Shown here piece by piece: positions 54,307 through 61,173 of a DNA stretch of 64,000 bases; within the stretch, counting starts at the first letter, position 1, and the number at the start of each line of letters is the position of its first letter. The position numbers and the translations under genes were made by a program. The notes below the pieces were generated by a model. It was not told where the DNA came from, searched no databases, and saw nothing but the letters and a program-made list of their open reading frames with translations. The stretch is from an uncultured Clostridia bacterium (lineage in GTDB: Bacteria > Bacillota > Clostridia > TANB77 > CAG-508): NCBI GenBank assembly GCA_948739805.1, contig CAPYID010000002.1:56710-120709 (forward strand), in the 5' to 3' direction.

Positions 54307-54936
54307 TCAAGAATTATTCCAAGTTTTGCAAAATTTGTTAATTGTACATGTATTACATTTAGGACTTCTAGCTGTACAGGTATTTCTTCCATGCCATACA
54401 AATAGGTGATTAACATCTTTTAAATATTCTTTAGGAAAAATCTTTATTAAATCTTCTTCTATTTTTAAAGGATCCAACTGAGTAGAAAGACCTATTCTAT
54501 TTGAAATTCTTTTACAATGTGTATCAACAGCGACTCCATTTGCTATTCCAAAAACTTCAAGAAGAATAACATTAGCGCTTTTTCTACCAACACCAGGTAA
54601 AGTCAATAAATCTTCCATATTATGTGGAACAACTCCATCAAAATCAGAAACAATTTTTTGAGCACAAGCCTTTATATTTTTAGCCTTATTTTTATAAAAA
54701 CCACAAGGATGTATAAACTTTTCTAGTGTAGGTAAATCGATATTTGAAAAATCCTCTGGAGTATTATATTCTTTAAAAAGAGAAGGGGTAGTCTTATTTA
54801 CTCTTTCATCAGTACATTGAGCAGAAAGCATAACAGAAACTACCAACTCAAAAGGATTAGTAAAATCCAAACTACATGTAGCATCTGGATATGCATCTTT
54901 TAATATTTCAATTAATTCAATATAATTAGTATTCAT
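54307..54936 (-). CDS. nth: Endonuclease III
   Basis: A 209-residue DNA glycosylase/AP lyase removing oxidised pyrimidines. The helix-hairpin-helix is LLTLPGVGRKSANVILLEVFG with catalytic Lys in VILSAQCTDERVNKTTP/HHH region and Asp in VAVDTHCKRISNR. The C-terminal 4Fe-4S cluster Cys are in CTARSPKCNTCTINKFC. ATG 54936 is chosen; in-frame TTG 54942 is unlikely. It is on the opposite strand to neighbours, with a small Cys-rich gene downstream. Confidence 0.95.
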   Translation of the reverse strand: MNTNYIELIEILKDAYPDATCSLDFTNPFELVVSVMLSAQCTDERVNKTTPSLFKEYNTPEDFSNIDLPTLEKFIHPCGFYKNKAKNIKACAQKIVSDFDGVVPHNMEDLLTLPGVGRKSANVILLEVFGIANGVAVDTHCKRISNRIGLSTQLDPLKIEEDLIKIFPKEYLKDVNHLFVWHGRNTCTARSPKCNTCTINKFCKTWNNS

Positions 54937-54966
54937 AATCAAATATCCTTTCTTTATAGAAACTTT

Positions 54967-55044
54967 AATTTTAAAATAATTGTTATCTCACTAGGCAGAT
55001 GAGATTGGAATCTAACAACGTGAGATGTCAATTATTTTAAAATT
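54967..55044. repeat. 78-bp inverted-repeat element upstream of nth
   Basis: aattttaaaataattg (54967-54982) and its complement (55029-55044) continue inward as atctcac/gtgagat. It is a long stem-loop, too large for a simple terminator, and MITE-like. Confidence 0.7.
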
Positions 55045-55167
55045 TGTAACTTTTTTATGTAAATGCAATATAATATATATCAAGGAGGTAATAAAAGAGT
55101 TTATGTCTAAAAAGTGAGAATTTTGGAAAATCTCATAAATCATACCTCAGGAAGGAAGAAAAAAGTT

Positions 55168-55317
55168 ATGTTAAAATTTTTAAAGAAAACCTTAGCAGTT
55201 TGTATGATTGGATTTGGATTAGGAGTTTTACTAGTTTTATTACTTCCAATAACTGGCTGGCTATTTATAATAGGGGTAGTAGTTGTTATAGTTGGTTTAA
55301 TCTGGTTATCATGTTAG
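55168..55317 (+). CDS. Small membrane protein
   Basis: 49 residues from ATG 55168 with AGGAAGG upstream: MLKFLKKTLAVCMIGFG, then two hydrophobic stretches (about 9-27 and 29-46) separated by PITGW. No family was recognised. A longer in-frame start exists at 55114 but lacks support. Confidence 0.55.
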   Translation: MLKFLKKTLAVCMIGFGLGVLLVLLLPITGWLFIIGVVVVIVGLIWLSC

Positions 55318-55321
55318 TTAC

Positions 55322-55432
55322 AAAATAATTTCCATTTGGCGTTGTTGTTGCTCAGTCGATTTCTCATCAACGTGCAAACGCACGCCTCAGAGAATATCTC
55401 CTTCACACGCCTAGCCAAATAAAAATTATTTT
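55322..55432. repeat. Structured intergenic repeat, copy 2
   Basis: Outer arms aaaataattt (55322-55331) and aaattatttt (55423-55432), then atttggc (55334-55340) and gccaaat (55414-55420), enclose atcaacgtgc aaac gcacgcctca. The block order matches the repeat at 27666-27748. Confidence 0.7.
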
Positions 55433-55476
55433 ATAACTTATTATTGTTTATATGAGAGTTAGAGAGGAGTGATAAA

Positions 55477-55551
55477 ATGACTATAGTTGTAAAAAAAGTC
55501 CCTAAATTTTTAAGGGGATTTGTAAAGCTAATATTTGGTATTAAAGACTAA
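55477..55551 (+). CDS. spoVM: Stage V sporulation protein M (SpoVM)
   Basis: A 24-residue amphipathic peptide, MTIVVKKVPKFLRGFVKLIF plus four residues. It matches SpoVM in size and in the PKFL-x-G core; SpoVM marks convex forespore membrane and anchors the spore coat basement layer. GAGGAGTGA precedes the ATG. The position between rpe and rpmB matches Bacillus gene order, which supports the call and shows that the organism sporulates. Confidence 0.88.
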   Translation: MTIVVKKVPKFLRGFVKLIFGIKD

Positions 55552-55582
55552 TTTTACATAAGATAAATTTAAACCCTAATGT

Positions 55583-55620
55583 TAAAATAAAGATGACTAG
55601 TAACAGCCATCTTTATTTTA
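55583..55620. terminator. Bidirectional terminator between spoVM and rpmB
   Basis: taaaataaagatg and catctttatttta form a 13-bp stem around ACTAGTAACAGC. It reaches the rpmB stop codon on the reverse strand. Confidence 0.8.
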
Positions 55621-55816
55621 TACTCTTTTAACTTTTCCAGCACGTAAACATTTTGCACAAACTTTAATTTTTTTAGGTTGACCATTAACCATAGTAGTAA
55701 CAGTCCTTAAATTTGGTTTCCATGTTCTAGGAGCTCTACGGCTAACATGAGAACGAGCTATACTTATTTGATTACCGATTACTTACTGTTTTATCACAAA
55801 TTGCACATTTTGCCAT
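55618..55816 (-). CDS. rpmB: 50S ribosomal protein L28, +1 frameshift at CGG (reverse strand 55777-55775)
   Basis: Read on the reverse strand from ATG at 55816: MAKCAICDKTVSN, then CGG and TAA at once. Skipping the extra C (G at 55777 on the + strand) continues GNQISIARSHVSRRAPRTWK... to CAKCLRAGKVKRV, stop 55618-55620. The result is a normal 65-residue L28 with VSNGNxxS intact. L28 is a core ribosomal protein, so the gene is unlikely to be dead. It is the strongest single case that the extra C is decoded around or is an error. No other rpmB copy is visible here. Confidence 0.9.
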
Positions 55817-56050
55817 TTAAATTGCACCTCCAATAACTGTAAAATAAACTGACTAGATAATAGTCTAACATAAAAAACAAAAAAATACAAGACTTTTGAA
55901 AAAAAAGTTTGCATTTTACAGAAAAGTATGCTAGAATATCAAAGTAATATAAATTGAGATTTTCGCATTTTAATTGAAAACTCAAAAATTAAAGAGAAAT
56001 GGCAAAGCCATAATTCTTGTGACAAATGAATAAGAAAGGGTGTATTAAAC

Positions 56051-56299
56051 ATGGCAGTATTAAAATATGTATCTTTAGCAATTTATGCATTAGTTTGTGT
56101 TGCATTAGTAGTATTAACATTAATTCAAAATAAAGATGAATCAGGAGCTTCAGGAACAATTACTGGTTCATCAACAAATAATTTTTATGACCAAAATAAA
56201 GGAAAAACCAAAGAAGGTAAGATGAAAAGGTGGACAATAATATTAGCAGTAGCATTTGCAATATTAACAGTTATTACATCAATATTTTACATAGTATAA
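56051..56299 (+). CDS. secG: Preprotein translocase subunit SecG
   Basis: An 82-residue protein with two membrane helices (about 4-24 and 60-80) joined by a Gly/Ser-rich loop (DESGASGTITGSSTNNFYDQNKGKTKEGKM), the standard SecG form. It assists SecA-driven translocation; secA begins this window. AAGAAAGGG lies upstream. Confidence 0.93.
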   Translation: MAVLKYVSLAIYALVCVALVVLTLIQNKDESGASGTITGSSTNNFYDQNKGKTKEGKMKRWTIILAVAFAILTVITSIFYIV

Positions 56300-56400
56300 A
56301 ATGTGCTTGCAAAAATAAAAGAAATATAGTAAAATATAAAAGTAACCAATAATAATCCCAAGTGGAGAGTTGTAAAAGTATGAAAGGAGCTTTTTTACTT

Positions 56401-56634
56401 ATGGAAACAAAGCAAACAATGGAAAATGTTGATGATCGTAAAATTAAAAACCAGTACATTTTTGTGTACTGGGGACGAGATAAAGATTTTCCAACTTATG
56501 CATCGGCCTGGAAACAGGCCAAGGAGGTTATAATTCCTCAATTATTGAACGATCCTAACCTAAAAATATTTGGGAGCCCTAAAATAATTGAAGGAAAGAA
56601 GGCAGGAACTTTAATTGTGCAGTACCAATGCTAA
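56401..56634 (+). CDS. Small uncharacterised protein
   Basis: 77 residues from ATG 56401 (AAAGGAG 10 bases upstream): METKQTMENVDDRKIKNQYI, then FVYWGRDKDFPTYASAWKQAKEVIIPQLLNDPNLKIFGSPKIIEGKKAGTLIVQYQC. It is soluble, with no known motif. A strong terminator follows. The upstream in-frame ATG at 56380 overlaps the ribosome site. Confidence 0.6.
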   Translation: METKQTMENVDDRKIKNQYIFVYWGRDKDFPTYASAWKQAKEVIIPQLLNDPNLKIFGSPKIIEGKKAGTLIVQYQC

Positions 56635-56671
56635 GTAAAAAATAAAATAATTGTAGCTTTTAAGTTATGGG

Positions 56672-56708
56672 GAACTGGTGTCTAGTTTTATAGATACCAG
56701 TTCTTTTT
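56672..56708 (+). terminator. Intrinsic terminator
   Basis: gaactggtgtct (56672-56683) pairs with agataccagttc (56692-56703, one G-T pair), followed by TTTTT. Confidence 0.88.
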
Positions 56709-56878
56709 AATGGTTTTATTATATAAAATCACACACACAACCCCCAATTTTTATATTAGGACAGCTGTGAATTGTAATTATTTGTTCTAGAAATTAATAA
56801 AAATTTTCAAAAACAGTTGTAAAATTTTGTATAAATTGATATACTTGTACTATAAAATTTTTTAGGAGGATAAATAAT

Positions 56879-57328
56879 ATGGAAAATGAAGAAGAAAAGA
56901 AAGAAGAATTAATAATAAATGAAGTAGAAATTGAAGAAGAAAACAATGATGCAGGAGTTGAAATCTCAGAAGATGTTGTAGCTGTAATTGCAGGAGTTGC
57001 AGTATCAGATGTACAAGGAGTAGCAGGAATGGCAAGAGGATTTGCTGGAGGAATAACAGAAGCTCTAAGTGGAAAGAAAAATTTAGCAAAAGGAATAAAG
57101 GTAGAAGTAGCAGGAAAAGAAACAAAAATAGATGTAAACATTATAGTAGAATATGGTTCAAGAATACCAGATGTTGCTTTTGAGATACAAAGTAGGATAA
57201 AAAAATCAGTTAAAGAAATGACAGGGCTAAATGTTGTAGCTGTTAATGTACATGTACAAGGTGTACAAACACCACAAGAAAAAATTTCAAAAGTAGAAGA
57301 AAAACCAGAAAGCCAACCAGAAGAATAA
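56879..57328 (+). CDS. Asp23/Gls24 family envelope stress protein
   Basis: 149 residues. An acidic N-terminus is followed by the Asp23 core: VEISEDVVAVIAGVAVSDVQGVAGMARG, VDVNIIVEYGSRIPDVAFEIQSRIKKSVKEMTGLNVVAVNVHVQGV (approximate order as read). The family sits under the membrane and in Staphylococcus is held there by AmaP, whose homologue is encoded next. TTAGGAGG precedes the start. Confidence 0.92.
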   Translation: MENEEEKKEELIINEVEIEEENNDAGVEISEDVVAVIAGVAVSDVQGVAGMARGFAGGITEALSGKKNLAKGIKVEVAGKETKIDVNIIVEYGSRIPDVAFEIQSRIKKSVKEMTGLNVVAVNVHVQGVQTPQEKISKVEEKPESQPEE

Positions 57329-57340
57329 AATCAAATAAAG

Positions 57341-57364
57341 GGGCACGACTGAACAATCGTGCCC
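57341..57364. repeat. GTAGGGGC-like hairpin / terminator
   Basis: gggcacga and tcgtgccc flank an 8-base loop after the Asp23-like gene. It belongs to the dispersed hairpin family. Confidence 0.7.
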
Positions 57365-57386
57365 AAAAACATATATAGAGGGTGAA

Positions 57387-57456
57387 AGGTTGAAAAATAA
57401 TAGGTACAATTCTTTTTCAACCTAGGTTTCTACCTTAGAGAGGAATGATAGCGAAA
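57387..57456 (+). promoter_or_regulatory. Hairpin plus conserved 5' leader (second copy)
   Basis: aggttgaaaaa (57387-57397) pairs with tttttcaacct (57413-57423). The following aggtttctaccttagagagg leader matches that of the sigma factor gene at 13567-13613 in about 41 of 47 positions. Confidence 0.6.
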
Positions 57457-58050
57457 ATGAAAATAATAGATAAAATAATACTAAACATATATTCTTTAAT
57501 AATATTAATAGAATCAATAATAGTAATATTATTAGTATTTGGATGGGCTAAAATAGAAACAATTTTATATATAATAACAGACATGTTAAACAATAATATT
57601 GCATATAATATATTATTTGGTATAAGTGTGGTATTTATAATACTATCAATAAAAGCAATGTTATTCAAAGGTTCAAGTGATAAAACTGATGTAGTAGAAA
57701 CAAAAAGAAAAGAAAAAATGGGTGAAGGAGTTTTAATAGAAAATGAAGATGGAAAACTTTTAATCTCAAAAGAAACAATAGAAAGACTTGCAAATAGTGT
57801 AGTAAAAAATTTTGACAATATTCAAGATGCAAGAACTAAAGTAATAATAGAAAATAAAAATGATATTACAATTTTAATAGAGCTACAGATATTACAAAAT
57901 ACAGTTATAAGGGAATTAAATGCAGATTTACAATCTAAAATTAAAGAAGTCATAAAAGAAGCAACAGAATTAGAAATAAATGAAGTGAACATTAAAATAA
58001 AAAATATTATTAATATTCCACAAAATGTAGAAGAAATTGAAGAAGAATAG
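57457..58050 (+). CDS. AmaP-like membrane anchor of Asp23
   Basis: 197 residues. Two membrane helices (about 5-25 and 45-70) precede a cytosolic domain with a [17 protein letters not shown] segment and a C-terminal ferredoxin-like/Asp23-like part ([19 protein letters not shown] strands). It is paired with the Asp23 family gene upstream. ATG 57457 is chosen because ATG 57445 directly abuts GAGAGG; this is uncertain. nusB follows 13 bp downstream. Confidence 0.82.
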   Translation: MKIIDKIILNIYSLIILIESIIVILLVFGWAKIETILYIITDMLNNNIAYNILFGISVVFIILSIKAMLFKGSSDKTDVVETKRKEKMGEGVLIENEDGKLLISKETIERLANSVVKNFDNIQDARTKVIIENKNDITILIELQILQNTVIRELNADLQSKIKEVIKEATELEINEVNIKIKNIINIPQNVEEIEEE

Positions 58051-58063
58051 AAAGGGAAAAGTA

Positions 58064-58459
58064 ATGAATAGGTCAAAATTAAGAGAAGAGACTTTTAAAT
58101 TATTGTATAGTTTAGAATTTTGCAAAGACGAAATCGAAGAATTAGTGGAGGCATACATAGAAGATAATGATATAAAAGATGAACAAGATATAGAATATGT
58201 AAAAAATACAATAAATGGAATTCAAAATGAAAAAGAAAATATACTAAAAATAATATCAGATAATTTAGCTGAAAAATGGACAATAGATAGAATTTCAAAA
58301 ATTGATTTAGTAATTTTAAAATTAGCAATATATGAAATAAAAAATACAAATATTCCATTCAAAGTTGCAATAAATGAAGCAGTAGAATTAGCAAAAGCAT
58401 ATGGAGATGATAATTCAAAAATATTTGTAAATGGTGTACTAGCAAGTATTGTAAAATAG
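58064..58459 (+). CDS. nusB: Transcription antitermination factor NusB
   Basis: A 131-residue all-helical protein that binds boxA RNA with NusE to promote rRNA antitermination. It starts [18 protein letters not shown] and ends with [49 protein letters not shown], the NusB signature. ATG 58064 follows AAAGGGAAAA. The order asp23-amaP-nusB-xseA-xseB is common in Firmicutes. Confidence 0.95.
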   Translation: MNRSKLREETFKLLYSLEFCKDEIEELVEAYIEDNDIKDEQDIEYVKNTINGIQNEKENILKIISDNLAEKWTIDRISKIDLVILKLAIYEIKNTNIPFKVAINEAVELAKAYGDDNSKIFVNGVLASIVK

Positions 58460-58507
58460 AGTACATAGAAAAATTTTGACAAATCTATATAGTAAGAAGG
58501 AAATGAA

Positions 58508-59701
58508 ATGAAATTTGAAGCAATAACAGTAACGAAACTAAATCAATATTTAAAAAATAAAATTGATGAAGACGAGTACTTAAACAATGTTTTAGTAAAA
58601 GGTGAAATTTCAAATTTTAAGCATCATTATACAGGACATATGTATTTTACATTAAAAGATGAAAACTCGCTTATAAAATGTATTATGTTCAAATCTTATA
58701 CTTCAAACCTAAATTTTGTACCAAAGGATGGAATGAAGGTAAGAATACTAGGAACTGTATCAGTATTTGAAAGAGATGGAGTTTATCAAATTTATTGTAA
58801 AGCAATGCAAGAAGATGGACTAGGTGATTTATATACAAAGTATAATGAATTAAAAAACAAATTGGAATCAGAAGGATTATTTGACAACATCCATAAAAGG
58901 AAGATACCATATATGCCAAGAATAATAGGAGTATTAACTTCTCAAACAGGTGCAGTAATAAGAGATATTATAAATGTTTCAACAAGAAGAAATCCAAATG
59001 TTTATATTAGGCTTTTGCCTGTACCAGTACAAGGGGAGGGAGCAAGTGAAAAAATTGCAAAAGCAATAAAATTAGCAAATGAAAACAAAATTGCAGATGT
59101 TTTAATTCTGGCTCGTGGAGGAGGCTCTTTAGAAGATTTGTGGCCTTTTAATGAAGAAATAGTTGCAAGAGCAATATACGAATCAGAAATACCAGTAATA
59201 TCATCTGTAGGACATGAAACTGATTTTACAATAGCCGATTTTGTAGCAGATTTAAGAGCTCCAACTCCGTCTGCGGCAGCAGAATTAGCAGTTCCAGAAA
59301 TAGATGAAATATATGAAAAAATTTGGGAATACCAAAAAAGATATAAAATAGATTTAAAAAAGAAAATAGAATTAATGAAGCTAAGATATGAGAAATGTAT
59401 AAAAAGTAAAGCATTTTCAAATCCATTACAAAAGATAAACGAAAGATATATAAAAATTGATATAATAAATCAAAAATTATATTTAAACATATCCCAAAAA
59501 CTAAATAAGAGTAAAAATGATGCTATAAGTTTAATAACAAAACTAGATACATTAAGTCCATTAAAAACATTAACAAGAGGCTATTGTATAGCAACAACTA
59601 ATAATGGAAAAGTTATAAACTCAGCAAAAAACATAGAACAAAATGATACAATTAATTTGATATTTAAAGATGGAGAAAAAAACGCAAGAATTTTAGATTA
59701 G
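58508..59701 (+). CDS. xseA: Exodeoxyribonuclease VII large subunit
   Basis: 397 residues. An N-terminal OB-fold (VLVKGEISNFKHHYTGHMYFTLKDENSLIKCIMFK) is followed by the catalytic domain PRIIGVLTSQTGAVIRDIINVSTRRNP, ILARGGGSLEDLWPFNEE, SSVGHETDFTIADFVADLRAPTPSAAAE, then a long helical stalk for XseB binding. It degrades single-stranded DNA to oligonucleotides. Confidence 0.96.
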   Translation: MKFEAITVTKLNQYLKNKIDEDEYLNNVLVKGEISNFKHHYTGHMYFTLKDENSLIKCIMFKSYTSNLNFVPKDGMKVRILGTVSVFERDGVYQIYCKAMQEDGLGDLYTKYNELKNKLESEGLFDNIHKRKIPYMPRIIGVLTSQTGAVIRDIINVSTRRNPNVYIRLLPVPVQGEGASEKIAKAIKLANENKIADVLILARGGGSLEDLWPFNEEIVARAIYESEIPVISSVGHETDFTIADFVADLRAPTPSAAAELAVPEIDEIYEKIWEYQKRYKIDLKKKIELMKLRYEKCIKSKAFSNPLQKINERYIKIDIINQKLYLNISQKLNKSKNDAISLITKLDTLSPLKTLTRGYCIATTNNGKVINSAKNIEQNDTINLIFKDGEKNARILD

Positions 59702-59762
59702 ATATTAAAATACATAAAAGATATTATTATATGACAATAAAATGGAAAGGATAGTTAAGGAA

Positions 59763-59996
59763 ATGTCAGGAAAATTAAATTTTGAAGATAAAATGAAGGA
59801 ATTAGAGCAAATTGCACAAGAATTAGAAAATGGTGAATTAACATTAGATGAAAGCATGAAAAAATTTGAGGCAGGAATGAAAATATCAAAAGAGTGTACC
59901 CAAATATTAGATGATGCAGAGAAAAAAATAACAATATTAATAGAAGAAGATGGAAAAATAGAGGAGATTAAATACGAAACGCAAGAAAAAATATAA
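59763..59996 (+). CDS. xseB: Exodeoxyribonuclease VII small subunit
   Basis: 77 residues from ATG 59763: NFEDKMKELEQIAQELENGELTLDESMKKFEAGMKISKECTQILDDAEKKI is the XseB helical hairpin. ATG 59742 in the same frame is less likely because nothing like a ribosome site precedes it. It follows xseA by about 60 bp. Confidence 0.93.
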   Translation: MSGKLNFEDKMKELEQIAQELENGELTLDESMKKFEAGMKISKECTQILDDAEKKITILIEEDGKIEEIKYETQEKI

Positions 59997-60021
59997 GGAT
60001 TAAGATGGAAAAGGTTAATAT

Positions 60022-60064
60022 TAGTCCAACTTAATTTGTATCTTAGGAGGGAAAGATAGCAAAA
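60022..60064 (+). promoter_or_regulatory. Weak third copy of the conserved leader
   Basis: tccaacttaatttgtatctt followed by aggagggaaagatagc resembles the leaders at 13580 and 57417. The hairpin part is not preserved. Confidence 0.4.
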
Positions 60065-60505
60065 ATGGAAGACGTACAAAGTTTTTTTGGCAATAAATAT
60101 ATAGCAATACCTATATTATTATGGCTAGCAATACAAAGTTTTAAAGTTGCATGGGATTTGATTACTACTAAAAAATTTAATTTTAAAAGAATTTTGGGAG
60201 CAGGAGGTATGCCAAGCTCACACTCAGCAGTTGTAACATCTTTAGCTACTTTAATAGGAAGAAGTGAAGGATTTAATTCACCTATATTTGCATTAGCATT
60301 AATATTTGCATGTATAGTTATGTATGATGCAGCAGGAGTAAGAAGAGCTGCTGGAAAACAAGCGCAATTATTAAATAAAATAATAAACACACCAGGACTT
60401 TCAGGATTACAAGTTCAAGAAAAACTAGTAGAAGTATTGGGGCATACACCTACACAAGTATTTGTAGGAGCATTAATTGGAATAATTGCTGGAATAATAT
60501 TCTAA
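60065..60505 (+). CDS. Divergent PAP2 family protein (DUF212, YuiD-like)
   Basis: A 146-residue membrane protein with about four helices and the family motifs GGMPSSHSAVVTSLAT and YDAAGVRRAAGKQAQLLN. The PSSH and GVR-x3-GxQ motifs resemble parts of PAP2 phosphatases, but activity has not been shown for this branch to my knowledge. TTAGGAGGG lies upstream. Confidence 0.9.
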   Translation: MEDVQSFFGNKYIAIPILLWLAIQSFKVAWDLITTKKFNFKRILGAGGMPSSHSAVVTSLATLIGRSEGFNSPIFALALIFACIVMYDAAGVRRAAGKQAQLLNKIINTPGLSGLQVQEKLVEVLGHTPTQVFVGALIGIIAGIIF

Positions 60506-60593
60506 AAAGATATTGACAAAATTAATTTTTATATGTAAAATTATGTCGAAGGTGATTTGTAAAATCACATAAAAAGAAAGGGGAGACTATACA

Positions 60594-61037
60594 ATGTATA
60601 ATCAATCATATTATTCATCATATGGTTCAACAGATGCAGAAATTCTTGCAGCAGCTGGAGGAATTTTAGCTGTATATAGTGTAATAATATTAGCTATAGC
60701 TGTTGTTGAGTTAATTGGTATGTGGAAAATGTTCACAAAAGCTGGAGAAGCTGGATGGAAATGTTTAATTCCAATTTACAATCTAGTAATCTTATTTAAA
60801 GTTGCAGGAATATCACCATGGTTAGTACTTTGCTATTTATTAGCTTTCATTCCTTTTATAGGATGGTTAGTAATGTTAGGATTACAAATTTATTTAGCAA
60901 TTAACTTATCAAAAGCATTTGGAATGGGTAATGGATTTGCAGCAGGATTATTCTTCTTACAACCAATATTTATATGTATATTAGGTTTCGGAAAAGCTGA
61001 ATATCAAGGTACACCTGCAACAGCAGATGCTGAATAA
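60594..61037 (+). CDS. DUF5684-type membrane protein
   Basis: 147 residues with three or four helices. Characteristic segments are WKMFTKAGEAGWKCLIPIYNLVILFKVAG and FIPFIGWLVMLGLQIYLAINLSKAFGMGNGFAAGLFFLQPIFICILGFG. An N-terminal Tyr/Ser tract (YNQSYYSSYGSTD) lies before the first helix. The function is unknown. AAAGGGGAG precedes the start. Confidence 0.8.
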   Translation: MYNQSYYSSYGSTDAEILAAAGGILAVYSVIILAIAVVELIGMWKMFTKAGEAGWKCLIPIYNLVILFKVAGISPWLVLCYLLAFIPFIGWLVMLGLQIYLAINLSKAFGMGNGFAAGLFFLQPIFICILGFGKAEYQGTPATADAE

Positions 61038-61063
61038 TAATAAGTCCTACATAATAGGGATTA

Positions 61064-61160
61064 ATTTACTGGCGATATGTGAATTAACACAGTGTAAATT
61101 AATTAGAATATAAGTCGAACGCCTGGGCAATTCTTTACGAAGAATTGCTCAAATTTTTTT
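61064..61160 (+). ncRNA. ZTP (pfl) riboswitch controlling fhs, with terminator
   Basis: The aptamer has the two conserved ZTP parts: ttactggcgatatgtg near 61066-61081, and aagtcgaacgcctgggca (61112-61129) at the 3' side. The conserved CGCCTGGGCA overlaps a terminator: gggcaattctt (61125-61135) pairs with aagaattgctc (61140-61150), with TTTTTTT at 61154-61160. Ligand binding would sequester CCTGGGC and block the terminator, switching fhs on when ZTP signals low 10-formyl-THF. The fhs ribosome site follows at 61161. Confidence 0.85.
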
Positions 61161-61173
61161 AGGAGGAAAAAAT

